A stretch of DNA of 64,000 nucleotides from positions 1,673,138 to 1,737,137 of the forward strand of contig JAOWBW010000163.1 of the NCBI GenBank assembly GCA_026119855.1, in the 5' to 3' direction. The notes under the pieces were generated by a model. The model saw only the letters and a list, made by a program, of their open reading frames with translations. It did not search any database and was not told where the DNA came from. Made by a program: the position numbers and the translations under genes. This document shows, piece after piece, positions 10,721 to 23,665 of this stretch; positions within the stretch are counted from its first letter, which is position 1; the number at the start of each line of letters is the position of its first letter. This stretch comes from Campanula takesimana (lineage: Eukaryota; Streptophyta; Magnoliopsida; Asterales; Campanulaceae).

Positions 10721-11943
10721 AGTTGTCAACTAAACTACAAACACAATGGAGAACTTCTCAATTATTCAAGTTGTCAACTGGGAAGGTGGCTAACTCCGAC
10801 CGACAACCACACAATTTATTATCTTACAACAACTAAAAATTTCTTAATTGTTCTCAATTATTTACTAAAATTGTTCTCAATTGTGTACATAGCATCAATT
10901 GCTAATTCTTGACAAGTGAATCACAGTACCACAATAAACCAATCTGAAACATAAGACATTAATAACCAAATAAAAACAATACATACTCATCAGCATGAGT
11001 TTAATGTCATAAACAATATATATCCATAGCTGCTCCCAATTTTCCACTAAACATTACTCCCTTTGTCTCAAAACTAACATCAAATTATTTTGATCATTTT
11101 TTCTATAATGAATGTGAAATAAATAATTTTTGTTGAAACGAATATCAAAATCATTTTTTCTATAATGTGAAGTTGTATAATTTGATCAATCCATGGTTCT
11201 GAAATTTTCTTACTAATATACTGTGAATGGTAGTATCATTTGGGGTGTAGTACAATTCATTTTAATTGCTGAAAGAAGTCAACTTTTGTGGGAATTAAGA
11301 ACAGTGCTAGCTTAGAAAGCAATACGCCTTATTTAAAATTCACATGGCGAGGTGCCTGACTTCCGATTACCGAAATCTTCACACACCTGCAGATGGTCGT
11401 CCAAGTTGTTCTCCGGTGGAGTCGAATCCTTTGGTATGAATATTTATTTTGAGAATGTTCATAGGGGTGGAGAATGTAGATCTGGCCAAAAATAGTTGAA
11501 CTGGAATGGAGAAAGGCAGGACGGTGGTGCGTAGGGTATGGGTTACCGGAGGTAGGGAGGAAGGGGTCGCCGGAATAGTGACCGACGACGCTAGGGATGT
11601 ACTTAATTGAAGAAGACCAACCAGGTAGGAGAAGATCGGGAGAGGTTTACACAGTATTTATTTGGTCGGAGGGGAGGAGATCGGAGAATGGTTGTCGGAG
11701 AGGAGAGGAGAGGGGAGAGGTCGCCGGTTAAGGGTTAGAGAGAGAGAGAGAGCGATAAAAAAAAACTGAGTGGATGGGTGCAGACTGAGAGGAGAGGGAG
11801 AGGTGAGGGGTGTAGTTATCCACTAAAGGATCAAATGGTTACATAAATTATTTCGTTGGGTAACTCAAAATGTGCTTGTCTTATGTAAACTAGATATTAC
11901 TCAGGGACTAAGAAGTAATTTTCTCTAATTATTCTGTGTCCCA
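10721..11943. other. Intergenic DNA, decayed repeats and a GA-rich patch
   Basis: 10721-10890 holds worn minisatellite units. 11055-11230 begins like a Stowaway MITE ('ttactccctttgtctcaaaa') but no clean opposite end was found. 11440-11800 is G/A-rich ('gtcgccgg', then (ga)n) and resembles the captured-looking patch at 3950-4510. No ORF with a recognisable domain. Confidence 0.4.
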
Positions 11944-12149
11944 TTAAATTCTTCATTTTGATCACCCTAGAAGCTTTTAGAAACCAATTTTCCGGTCAAA
12001 ATTCAACCAAACCAAAACCCCTATCCCCGATTCCGCTCCACGAATTCGAAATTGATTTTTTTTTTCTAACCTTTTCACTTTCGCTAATTGTTTCGAGCAA
12101 TTGAATCGATTGAAAAAGGGGGTTTTAGGTTTGTGAATTTTTAATAATA

Positions 12150-15100
12150 ATGTGGGACCAGGAACACCGTTCACCTGTGGCGGTTGGTGGTGGCGGCGGG
12201 GTGAATTGGGCGGCCAAGAGTTGGGTGGCTCGGTTAGGTAGGGTTCCGCTTGGAGGTTGGAGTCATGAAAGCGAGAATGATTTGGGGGTTATGGTGAGCG
12301 ATTTCTTGGAAAATGGTGGCAGCCTTGGACATGATTGTCTTCGATATAGCAGCGATAGCGATTCTGCGTTCTCCGATCTTGCTCATCTCGCTGATAAAAT
12401 TTCGGTTAGTTTCCATTCTTCCTCTATTTATCCTTAGATAGATTTGTTTGCATTTTCTTTAAAAAAAAAAATAAAAAAATGGAAGGGAGCAGAATTTGAT
12501 GATTGAAATTTGATTGGCATGAAATTAGGGCTGATGAGATATATGATATTGCTCGGATTTTGGAGTTGGTTGAAGGAGAAATAAATTTTGATAATAAATG
12601 TTGACATAATTGACAAATGATTTGATTATAATTTGGAAAAATTTACAAAATGATTAGGCTAGGGTGGGTTTGTGTGATCATTGTCTACCTTTGGTGGTAT
12701 TGGATTGTGGGGTTGACTTGGTCGTTGCCACCAAAATTCCTGGTATTATCAGTAATCAAATTTTGTAGGAATAAAGATGGGAATTGGTCTCTGATTCCAG
12801 GAGAATATTTTGACTAGGGATATCAGGGATTAGTTGAAATTGTGATTTGCAATTGTTCTGGAGGTTCAATCTATTTGCCATTTCTCCCTTATTTTGATCT
12901 TGCTTAATTCTTGATATTATCAACTACTGATCCATCCCTGCTTAGATTACCTTGGTTTGGCTTAATTGCTTATGTTTTTGGTCGTTCATACATCGGGACT
13001 TGAGATATTCATGGTTCCTAATTTCTGATATGAGCCATAGTAATGGTTTGATGCCTATGTTTGACATTGCGTCGGCACTGGATACTTCAATGAATGTTGT
13101 GAAATGCACGTGTCTGGTGGCAAATATAGGTGCATCATTTAATGATTTTGTTGCACGGAGAGATCTGGATCTGGTGTAGCTGAGAATTAGCTCAACTGGT
13201 AGGAGATCTTGATGGCCTTGGTATTGGTCACGCGACTCATGTGATCAAATTTAGTGGACTTTGGTTTAGTGGACTAGTAATGCTTCTTTTATTTGAAGAA
13301 ACGATAATGAAATGACAAGGGGTTACGTGAAGATACTTTTATTTTGTTGCTTTATAGAACAATTGTCATTATAGACTCAACAGTGGTCATGATAGGATGC
13401 AAATATGATCAAGGCAGGATCACAGGGGCCGCACTCTGACTTTGAAGAACTCCCCAAGACTTTGAAAGTAGCCTGGATTTGTTTAACATGTGGCCAAATT
13501 TGAGCATATCATTAAGACATTATTATCATATGTGGATCCTTTAGACGTTCAGGACTATGTATTTAATTTTCGGGCAATGCTAGGCTTACAAAAGAAGTTT
13601 GCAAAATGAAGGATACAATATGTGATGACGATATTTCATTGGCTACATCAATAGTGAACCCGACACACTCCAATTAAAAACACCAACACAATTATGACAC
13701 CTCATTTTGTAAGCCACATTTTGTAGCCATCTTTTGTAACTTTATTATGTCCCTTAATTTTCAGTACTCAAACTAGCGTTTGGTTTTCAGATATGGCCCC
13801 TTTACTCAAGCATCCTTCAAGAGTGGATACCATTTTGTTTCTCCCAGTAACCTTCATAGATTACGTGCACAATAACACTCTCGGACTGTCTAGGTCTCTC
13901 CCGTTGGTGGAAATTATCCCTGTCACGTGTGTCCAAGTGTTCCACAAGCATTTAGTGACTATACTATTATTAGATTACTAAAACATTTTTCTGCTTCCCA
14001 TCTTATCTTCTTCTGTAGCTGAGGGATTATGATTCCTTGCCTAGTTCGATGGGTTCTGTCACATATAAAAATCTAATCTTGCATGGTGACATTGTCTCCG
14101 TTATCCGTATAAACTTTATGGTGGCTGATTTGTTGACCACTTGCAATTTTGCAGAAGTATAAGCGATCAATGGGCCTGTACGAGAGTGACCTCCTACAAG
14201 TGGTTCATTCCCAGATTCTTTCCATTAATGAGACAAACCTTCAGATTGGAAATTCAGATACATGCAGTGAGAGCTGCATCAGGGTTTCTCTTGTGAAGCT
14301 TTTGCAGTCTTCTGGATATAATGCTGCCGTATGTTCAACAAAGTGGCAGGGTTTTGGCAAAGTTCCTGGAGGTATGCCTGCTTTTTCTCACACTCAGCTT
14401 GTTATTAGCTGATGCATCCATTTTTTATCATTTTTAGTCAGATAATAAATACCCATCTCTACCATTAATGCCTGTTTGGTTGTAGTGGTGCTGCCTGGCT
14501 ATAATACTTTCTAACTTGGATTTGTGGACAAACTGGTATTTATGTCGCCATTGGCAATAGTTCTTCTTTTTGTAGTCTTACTCTTAACGTGGTAAATACA
14601 TTCATGGGCAGTCTCCACCCCGTCAGAAATAGCATTTTTCTCATTTTGCACAAGTGACTAACATGCTAATGTGAACAGTATATACTGTTTAGGTGGTTAC
14701 CAACTGGACTGATATAAAAAGATGCAATAATTTAGGCATGTGACAAATGACAATACATGTGATTGGTTAGACGTCAGATCCCTTTAACTGTTTAACATGA
14801 GCTAACCAGTCACATGCCTTACCATGTAAATTGGGTAGGAAAGGTGGACTCTTAGCATTTTAGCTATTATATTCCTGACAAACTTTTATTGTTCGAATGT
14901 AGGTGAACACGAGTTTATTGATGTAATCAACCATCATGACGGAGGATCATCTGAACGGTATATCATTGATATTGACTTTAGAAGCCACTTTGAAATAGCT
15001 AGAGCTGTCAAACCGTACAATGCACTCTTAGATTCTCTGCCAGCGGTTTATGTGGGCCCCATGACCAAGCTGAAGCAGTTCCTTAAAACCATGGTGGAAG

Positions 15101-15399
15101 CTGCAAGATTTTCTCTCAAGCAAAACTCCATGCCTCTCCCTCCTTGGCGTTCCCTTGCTTATTTGGAAACTAAATGGGAATCTGCCAGCCAGAGAGAACT
15201 AGGTCCGTACCAGACATGCGGGACGGACACATTTCCTCTCAAGCACGGACAATGCAGAGGCCTATTAAAGAGGCTGAAATCTTGTATACAGTCCGAAATC
15301 CAAGCTGAAGGTTTGCTGATGCCTAAAATGAACGACAACCAGGGAAGGTCAATGAGTCAAAGCGCCCGTGAAATTACAGAAATTTTTAGTTTGGAGTAA
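12150..15399 (+). CDS. DUF506 (PDDEXK-like) family protein, 3 exons, 322 aa
   Basis: Exons read from splice consensus: 12150-12404 (TCG|GTTAGT), 14155-14371 (GCAG| ... GGAG|GTATGC) and 14903-15399 (TGTAG|). They sum to 969 nt with phases that fit and no internal stop. The N-terminus is variable and acidic/Ser-rich (SDSDSAFSDL). The conserved plant DUF506 core follows: KYKRSMGLYESDLL at about residue 86, C..SCIRVSLVKLLQSSGYNAAVCSTKW, then GEHEFIDVI, YIIDIDFRSHFEIARAV, LPAVYVG and PPWRSLAYLETKW. The acidic residues in EHEFIDV and IDIDF fit the degenerate restriction-endonuclease-like fold assigned to the family; whether it cuts nucleic acid is unknown. Some Arabidopsis relatives repress root-hair growth (family knowledge). 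The 1.75-kb first intron carries repeat debris. The start is the first ATG after an AT-rich leader and gives the typical N-terminal MW..E. It is the best candidate for a working gene in the left half. Confidence 0.88.
13176..13235 (+). other. tRNA-like A-box sequence in intron, SINE remnant?
   Basis: 'attagctcaactggtaggag' matches a tRNA D-arm/A-box, but no convincing B-box, acceptor pairing or A-tail follows. It lies in intron 1 of the DUF506 gene. Probably a worn SINE head. Confidence 0.3.
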
Positions 15400-15989
15400 A
15401 CACGAAAAACCAGTTTCTTAGATAAGATCAATTTTGAAGTCATACTTAGGTATTATAGTCTATACCCCATATACATTTTTTTTCCCTTTTTAAACTACGT
15501 TTGCAGATATTACATGAAATTACAAGCTGGAACCCGGGCTAGCAAAATACGAATCACTAGTGTCAGATGCGATTGAAGAATCGATTTGGCTAGTAGTCAT
15601 ATCACAATTTTGGTACCATCCGAGTTTTTAGGATTAGATAGCTGGTTGTTTCTGGCGTTATATTTTTTCGTCTTAGTTTTACCACAATTTTGGTTTGTTT
15701 GACTTATATTTTTCTCAGTTTTTACCAGTAGAGAGAGCATTTTTGTGTATCGGCTATTATTTGAAATGTATGCCAGGCCGTTTTTGGATAAATCTGAATT
15801 GTAATGTGATTTGAGAATTTTGTAATGCAAGTTTGAAGTCTATTGAGTATTAGTTGTAAGCCTTTGCCATCAATGTATGTGTGTGTGTTGTTGGTGTGTG
15901 GTGGGGTGGTGTTGTTATTTCTCTCTTGTACATGAGCAGTTTAAATATTCTATGCTTACCACGCAGGCTAAGTGATGACTGATGATTAA
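15400..15989. other. 3' UTR and downstream flank of the DUF506 gene
   Basis: T-rich DNA without a further ORF of note. The poly(A) site cannot be fixed by eye. It ends at the direct repeat flanking the next transposon. Confidence 0.4.
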
Positions 15990-15998
15990 TTTATTGAA

Positions 15999-17313
15999 GG
16001 CCAAAATACGTTTATCCTCTCAAAGTATCCAGGCAATCCAACTTTGCACCCCAAACCGAATTTTGTCCCAGAGTAACACTTTAATTTGCCTTTCATCCCA
16101 CTTTGACCCTTAGCACCTAACGGAGTTAGAAATCTAACAAGAAATTGGCATGTGCATGTCATGTGAGGGGTATTTTGGTTATTTCAATGTATTTGTGATA
16201 TGTTTATCCTCGTATTCAATACCACTTTTCACATTGATATTTATTATTTTTTTAATATTTATTATTATTCTATTATTATTATTATTATAAGATCAAAATC
16301 ACAACATAATTTGTTAAAAAAAATAAGAAAAAAATAGTGAGAAGCAAAAAAAATAATAAAAAAATAATTATTCCAGTCCAGTATATATATAAAAAAAAAA
16401 AAAAAAAAAAAAAACTCACTTAATAAAGTCTCCCCCTTTTTCCCCTCTCCCACTTTCTTTCTCTCTTCTATGACTTCTCCACCGATTCCCCCTCCATAGC
16501 CACCGACGGGCGACGAACACACCACCCCTGCTTCCTCAATTTCCAAATCACGACCCCCTTTCCGAGTCTCTTAAACCCGTCCCCTCCCATCCCTCAACCC
16601 CAATAATCCTCTCATTTTTTTCCCTCTTGTCTCAGATCCAAGGTTTGCGTTTTTTTTTTTTAATGGAAACTCAAATTTGGGTGTTTTTTTTCTTCTGCAA
16701 CTCGATTGAATTTGGTGTTGAGTTTGGTTTTGGGTTTGTTTAAGATCTGGGTTTGATGCTTTGTTTTGTGGTGGTTAGTGGTGGATTTTTTAATTTTGTT
16801 TTGAATGGAGGCGAGAAATGGTGGTGGCAGATTTGGGTGGTGATGGCGGCTATTGACTAGTGGATTGGGTGGAGAGATTGATTGTCACTTTCAATAATAA
16901 ATTGATAGCGGTGATGGCTGAAATCAGGTAGTATCAGGTAGCGGCGGCTGGAATTGAGTGGTAGCGGCCGGACTAGGGTGGTGGTGGCTGTCGGAAATGA
17001 GTGGTAGTGGTTGCCGGATATTGGGAGAAATGGTGGTGGTGGTGGTTATTGACTAGTGGGGTTAGGTGGAGAAAGCAATTGCCACCATAATAGCAAATTG
17101 TCACTTTTGTCCTTCTCTTTTTTATAAAAATCATCAAAACCCCCCTCATGTGACATGCACATGACTATTTCTTGTTAGATTTCTAACTCCGTTAGGTGCT
17201 AGGGGTTAAAGTGGGATGAAAGGCAAATTAAAGTGTTACTCTGCGACAAAATTCGGTTTGGGGTGCAAAGTGGGATTGCCTGGATACTTTGGGGGGATAC
17301 ACGTATTTTGGCC
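15999..17313. mobile_element. Mutator-like element with about 175-bp inverted ends
   Basis: The ends are long inverted repeats: 'ggccaaaatacgtttatcc' ... and its complement ending 'cgtattttggcc', with about 175 bp matching closely ('cccaaaccgaattttgtc', 'cctaacggagttagaaatc'). The 9-bp target-site duplication is TTTATTGAA (15990-15998) / TTTACTGAA (17314-17322). The interior has A/T runs, GGTGGTGG-rich DNA and no transposase, so it is a non-autonomous or cargo-carrying (Pack-MULE-like) copy. Confidence 0.75.
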
Positions 17314-17322
17314 TTTACTGAA

Positions 17323-17870
17323 TTACTATAAGTGATGACTGATGATTAATTTACTGTTTTTTTTTTTTTTTTTTTTTTTTTTTGGTATAATGTTGATTTT
17401 GGTTGTTTTAAAATAATGTATACTACTTCCGTCTCAATTTAAGATTTTTATTTTGTCATTTATTAGTCTCAGTTTAAAGTTATTAATTGCTTTATTTTAT
17501 AAATGAGAAAGCATGAACAGTGTTTTGAACAATTTTGTCCTCATAAATTAATGGGCAATCAACTGAAAGATGGAACGGACTTTCATGTTACAATTAATGC
17601 AATGTACAACAAAGTTACCACTTAATGTAACGTACTTGTCAAGTTCGTTTCATATAATGTAAAAATCGATTTTAATAATGCAATATACCTTATAGTACAT
17701 TGCATTATTTGAAACGAGAATTGCATAATAAGTAGGTTACATTAAGTGATAACTTTGTAGTATATTGCATTAATTGTATATAAGGTGTTGGTATGTTGCA
17801 TCTGTTGGTAATTTTTCCATTATCAATGAGACACTTAAAAGAGCAGTTTGTGCATATTGTTGTGATATAA
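17323..17870. other. Intergenic DNA with T-run and half MITE
   Basis: Contains (T)27 at about 17357. A Stowaway-like start ('actacttccgtctcaattta', 17424) may have its partner near 18740/21152, on either side of the Copia insertion. Confidence 0.35.
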
Positions 17871-17876
17871 ATCGAC

Positions 17877-18673
17877 TTTTTAAACCATTGTACTATGATG
17901 AAGCTTCACTTTTAACCACTTTTGTATTTTTGTAGCAATTTTAACCACTCTACTTAGAATATGCGTTCTATTTGGCTAGACACCCTAACTTCATCTGAAA
18001 ATGTTAAAAGATTAACAAAATGTTAAAAAAGTTGACGAATTGTTTAAAAGTTAACAAAAACTGGCATGACTTAACAAGATGTCTGCTTGGAGTCTTATGT
18101 CGGTCTAACATGGATCATACTCACTCCAGTCGCCCCTCCTCTTCAACCCACATCCTTTTCCCGAACCACCTTTCACACTCACTTCGACGCCTCTCTCCCT
18201 CCTTTTCCCTCTCTCCTTTTTGGATTTTTACCCCCACTTCCCCGACCACCCCGTATCCTCATATTCTTTTTCCCAGAGTATGTTCCCAAGCACGAATTTG
18301 TTAAATGGTATATTTAGCGGTCTTTGGTTGGGTAAGTCGTACTCCTATTTGGCCTTGAAAAAGAGATTAAAATAAAGGGCGCCGAAATTCGCTGCAGCTG
18401 ATTCATTGATGATAATTCATAAAGATGGCTAAGATCTATGTGGATGTGGTGTAGGTCTGACGCACGTTAGATCCACATAAGATGACAGTTCATTAACTCT
18501 TATTAGTTTTTATTAACTTTTCTAATATTTTGTTAAATTTTTTAAAACATTTTTGGATGAAGTGAGTGTGTCTGGGTAAATCGAACGTGTATTTTAATTA
18601 GAGTGGTTAAAACTGCTATAAAAATAAAAGAGTGGTTAAAAGCGAAGCTTAATCAAATTACAGAAGTTTAAAA
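17877..18673. mobile_element. Long-TIR DNA element, non-autonomous
   Basis: About 110-bp inverted ends: left 'gaagcttcacttttaaccac', 'caattttaaccactct', 'agacaccctaacttcatc'; right, as complement, 'taagcttcgcttttaaccac', 'cagttttaaccactct', 'agacacactcacttcatc'. The inside is C/T-rich without a recognisable protein. Target duplication not resolved; the size and TIR length suggest a Mutator-like element. Confidence 0.55.
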
Positions 18674-18758
18674 TTGTTGGGTATTAATTTTTGAGTTTTT
18701 GTAGATTAAAGTGAAACAAACAAAATTGCAAGTTTTGTAAATTAAAATAGAATGGAGG

Positions 18759-21151
18759 TGTTAGAGAATAATGACTTTGAATAAGTCAAATTTGAGAAGA
18801 AAAAGGAAAGTAATTAAGTCATTTTGGGATTTAATTAAGGACTCTTTCTGTATTCAGGTTTAGGTCTCTAGCTTATAAATACTAGTTGTAAATTAGTAGT
18901 CTCTGCGAGATCAAAGACATAGAGAGAGATCAATAATTATAGATCTATGGTTTTGCATAGCTAAGAACTTTGTGATCAAAGTTCATGCAAACATAAATTA
19001 GCGTGATCGTCTTCTTGTAATTGTTTCTCCGCCATAATAATATCTGTTTCCCTTTGCCCGTGGACGTGGCCAATAGGTTGTTGGTGAACCACGTAAAATC
19101 TGTGTTCCTACTTGTTGATTTGCGTTCATTATTATATTTTATTTCTTGGGTCTGATTTACTAACAAGTGGCACCAGAGCCTGGTTAGTTGAGACAGATCA
19201 GGGCATTCCCCTGCAGAAGAAGAGATGGATTCCGGGATGGACCAGAAGATTGACAAGTCTGACGGGAAAAACATATTTATTTTATGGTAGCGTGCAGAAA
19301 ACGCGCAGATCGCGTGCAGAAAACTTGCAGTGCACGTGCAGTCCGCGTGCTGTTTCTGTGCATCGCACGTGCAGTCCGCGTGCAATGTCCGTGCAGAAAT
19401 CTGGGTGTCTAGGTTGGACAAATCTGGTATTGTATTCTGTTGCCTCTGACATATTTGAGTTTAAGATTTTCCTGGTTATTCTGAAACTCTTTACTGTAGA
19501 GGATCGAGAATCAATAAATCTGAGAGCAATCAGTGATTGCTCATATGTGCTAGCAATAGTAAATCTGGTAGATCTGAATCTGGAAGTTCATCTAGTGTTC
19601 GTTGGTGATTCAAGAACGCATCTGGAACGTCCTGGTGTCGGGTATCTGCATCTGAAGTCGGAGATCTGAAGCTAGGGTTTTGTGATCAAAATTTAGCTAT
19701 CTGGTATAATCTGGAGATCTAACATCTGGTGTAGTATATTCTTGTGATCTAGAAGTAGATACAAAATATGTGTTGCCCGAGGCAATAATCTGGTTAGATT
19801 TCAGAGTTGTACATCTGACTCCGCATCTGAAGAATTTTGAGTCGGCTGCAGCGATGGCGAGCAGTGACAATCTGGATGAGGATGGTGATTATGCCCTAGC
19901 GACTGAAGAAGAATCGTGCAAGGAAGTTGCATGGGTTCTAGATTCGGGTGCTTCTTATCACATCTGTTCGCGCAAGGAGCAGTTTACAACGTACGAGCAG
20001 AAGGATGGAAACCGTATTTATATGGGCAATGAATCTGTCTGCGAGGTAGTTAGCATGGGCTCCGTAAAGGTGATAACTTCGGGTGATTAATCTCTCACAT
20101 TGAACATAGTGAGACATGTTCCACAAGTAGCAAAGAATCTGATATCGCTTAGTCAGTTGGACAAGAAGGGATACAGTTTCAAAGGTGAAGGTGGAGTTCT
20201 GGATATCTACAAAGGTTCATATGTGATTTTGAAGGGCGAGAGAAAAGGTTCCTTGTATATCCTCCAAGGTTCTGAGATGGGTGAGGGTGTTGACAAGAAG
20301 GTGGAGCAGCGTTTTACTCTAGGCGGGAGTGAACTGGGCAAGCCACGGCTAGAAGATCAACACACCGGTTTTATCTGTCATGGTTGGCAAATTCCAATGT
20401 CGATTGGATGTGCCACATCTGAATGACTGTTAGTCGCCCGTAGGTGCACGTCTGGGTGTCCGTAGGATACATGCATGCAGATATCTCATTGTCCAGAGGA
20501 CAAAGCTGTTTGTCTGGTGAGGGCAAATTCTGAGTGTCTTGAAGATACATGGCGCGCGCCGAAATATCTGGTTGTCCGGAGGACAAATCTAGTGTCTTTG
20601 ACTTGACGAAAGACAGACTGATGCAAAGGTGAAAAAAATCTGTTTCTGGTACAAGGGATGTGGCTCAAGGTGGAGTCTATGTTGGTAGCTCGTGCAGCTG
20701 AATTATTCGGGGAGATTCACAGTCAAGATGGAGATTGTTAGAGAAGAATGACTTTGAATAAGTCAAAATTGAGAAAAAAAGGAAAGTAATTAAATCATTT
20801 TGGGATTTAATTAAAGATTCCTTCTGTCTTCAGGTTTAGGTCTCTAGCCTATAAATACTAGTTGTAAATTAGCCGTCTCTGCGAGATCAAAGACATAGAG
20901 AAATCAATAATTATAGATATAGGGTTTTGTATAGATAGAAACTTTGTTATCAAAGTTTATGCAAACATAGATTAGTGTGACCGTCTTCTTGTAATTGTTT
21001 CTCTGCCATAATAATATCTGTTTTCCTTTGTCCGTGAACATAGCTGATAAGTTGTCGGTGAACCCCGTAAAATCTGTGATTTTACTTATTGATTTGCTGA
21101 TTTGCGTTCATTATTGATTTGCGTTCATTATTTGGGTCTTATTTACTAACC
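18759..21151 (+). mobile_element. Copia LTR retrotransposon, internally deleted
   Basis: 5' LTR 18759-19165 and 3' LTR 20736-21151 both begin TGTTAGAGAA.AATGACTTTG. The insertion has a perfect 5-bp TSD, GGAGG (18754-18758, 21152-21156). A primer-binding site resembling initiator-Met tRNA ('tggcaccagagcc') starts at about 19168, and a purine tract (aagatggagat) precedes the 3' LTR. The gag start (MDSGMDQKIDK, 19225) breaks after 16 codons into a GTGCAG-rich tract. Protease (DSGAS) and gag-pre-integrase remain at 19770-20426. Integrase, reverse transcriptase and RNase H are missing. The two LTRs are very similar, so the insertion is fairly young despite the deletion. Confidence 0.85.
19770..20426 (+). 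pseudogene. Copia protease and gag-pre-integrase remnant
   Basis: The frame reads EVAWVLDSGASYHICSRK, the aspartic protease active site (DSGA) of Copia polyproteins, up to a TAA at about 20088. The same frame resumes as NIVRHVPQVAKNLISLSQLD and GYSFKGEGGVLDIYKGS, the usual protease-to-pre-integrase linker, and stops at 20426. The Cys/His finger region and integrase core are gone. It belongs to the 18759-21151 element and cannot make a working polyprotein. Confidence 0.75.
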
Positions 21152-23469
21152 GGAGGAGTATAACAGCACACAGTTATGGTGTCCACTACTGGCACTACAT
21201 ATTTTCTGTACCTCATTCCGCATACTTACCCTGCCACCGACGGTGGAGCTCCGGACTGACTCGTTTCATTCTCACTTTCTCTGCCACCATCACAGTCATC
21301 CAGGTAAGTTCAAAAACTGGATCACTCAGATTTTCATATCTTTTGTGTTTTATGATTTTTGACGCATTCCATTTCTTGTAAATTTGACGTATTAATCTAC
21401 TCTATGTTGCAAGCAAATATCATCGTTGATATGTACTATACAATTGCAATTCATTTCCAATGAAAAGATTTTCTTGGTTCCTAAACAGTGGAATTGGCTT
21501 TGAGAGCCCCGATTTTTGTTTTCCAGACAGGCCCTAAAGCTTTAGGTACCTAAAATTGAAACTTGCAATGCTGCCAAATGTTATTGAGATCATTATTAAT
21601 CTTGATTGCTTCATCTTTATTCATTGTTACATATTGCCAATTCCAAACTTTGCCAGGAAATTTCAATTTTCATTCAGAATTTGAATTGACATGTCTAGTA
21701 ATTTGGACTACATAAACCTGATGTTTCCTACGGGTCAGATTACGTTTGCATTTCCCAGTGTTTTTTTTTTTTTTTTAAATGTGGGTGTGTGTGTTTTGGT
21801 ATGTTTATATATAATGTGTTAATGGATACCTGTTTAATCAGCTCCCTACTTCGTATTGATTGTTATTATTCCATTTAGCTTTATGGAAGCTTATACGTGT
21901 TTGAAATGTAGATGAATAGTTTAACATCACGATTGATTTGCTCAATTTCAAGTTTCAAGGTGTAGGTTTTGTGCTTCCAAAAGTAGCAATAAGTGATCTT
22001 TTTAAATTTCAGCTGCATTTTTTTCATTCTTTCTAGCGGGTTTCAGGGTAATAGTTGTTCAGCCTGAAACCATAGACATGGAGCAAGTACGGTGTTATGT
22101 TTATCTATATATAGAGACATATATTTCATTGTTTGACTTTAACTTGTCAATGTGGAGCTTGTTCCATATTCAGAGGCATCTTTAGCTGGCGTCGAGCCAC
22201 AAATGCAAAAGACATATTCATGGCTTTTAAGGTACTTGGTATGTGAAGAATTTTTAAAGCGTCGGGTAACATTGAGCAGTACATAGGGATGTCATGGTTT
22301 TCTGGCGTGATTTTTCTTTACTGAAGGACACTTTTTCTTGTTGTCTTGAGAAATCATAGCTTTGTCTTTGTCGCAAGAAGTTCTACAAACCTTTTTCTTA
22401 CCCCTCCCTTCTTTTTCCACGAAGTATGTCATCTTGATGTTACATATCCCCAAAAACATTTCAAACAAATGAATACTGTTTCTGATAATTTAGAGGCTAG
22501 TTAAATTTGACTGAGAAAAGGGAAATGTTTTGTGCTAGATAGTCAAATGGCGTGGAATGTTAATGAGGAAAAAGCGGTTGCATGATTTTGATTGTTTTTT
22601 CTTCCATCAGAAGATTATTAACCCCCATGTTTACATCAGTGCTCTCATGAACACTATTGCCCTTCAACTGGTTAATCTTGGCTGCGAAGTTACTAATGCC
22701 TAAACAATTCTGTTTCAGAGTGATTCAGGAACCACCTAAAATCTCTGCTTATGAATAGTGTGATGTACCCTTGCTGGTTCTTATTCAGGCTTATATGGTT
22801 AACACTTGATAGATTAATATAATTGTTTATCATCTTTGGTATATTTAGTGTATTTCAGGAACTCATGTATAAGGTCAGAGAGATTATGACCAAAGCCGAG
22901 CAAAGTGAAACTATAGTTCAGGAAATATGTCGTGACATTAAGAAGCTAGATTTGGCAAAGAAGCATATAACGACAACTATCACTTCCCTCCATCACTTAA
23001 CAATGCTCGGTAAGTCATTACATGTGAAGGCTCCTAAATGATCTGCAATTTTATAGTCCATTACAAAGTCGAGCTGTGTATTTATTTTTGTGGTGTTTCA
23101 AAGAAAGTGTCCACTTTCCTTTCAAGGAATAGAAAGGATGAACTGTATCCACAATTTTGCTCTGGACTCTCCTCCAATTTAATTGTGTCCACAAGCTTTG
23201 GTTTGCATCAAACAATGTGCAAATAGTGCCATGGCCCTTATTTTGCAACGAATAGAGTATTAGAATAGAGCATTCGAAATGAACATGTACCTGATAAGAA
23301 CTTCCGAATTACTGTCCCTCCCTTTTGTCATGAAAATGTAGATTTGATGTTTTTCACTTTTTCTCCCCATGTGTTATACTGCTATCATAGAAGGATTCCA
23401 GTGCCGGTGTGAAGGTGGGTGAGGGGACTTGTCCAGAAGTTGGATTTGTTAAAATGATAAATCTCATGA

Positions 23470-23665
23470 AAAAAATCCATAGACGTATTGGTATTCATTG
23501 GTAATTCGTCGTACTTTAAGTACCACTCCAGTGTGCACTTGGCCCAATGAATACAAACATCTTGGGTCCACTTGGCTTACCACAGGCCCACCCAAAAATC
23601 CATGGATGTATTGATATTCATTGGTAATTCGTCGTACTTTAAGTACCACTCCGAGTTTGTATATC
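23470..23665. repeat. Direct repeat, about 60 bp, 125 bp apart
   Basis: 'attcattggtaattcgtcgt' + 'actttaagtaccactcc' occurs at about 23492 and again at about 23618, each preceded by 'aaaatccat.ga.gtattg'. It ends at an inverted 'tatcccaccgatgtgggata' motif. Probably part of an old LTR or MITE in a pseudogene intron. Confidence 0.55.

Noticed and set aside
13176..13235. Functional tRNA gene
   Set aside because: Only an A-box-like stretch; no acceptor stem, anticodon arm or B-box that pairs.
18020..18317. Two overlapping Ser/Pro-rich open frames
   Set aside because: They lie within a long-TIR transposon, overlap in different frames and show no domain.
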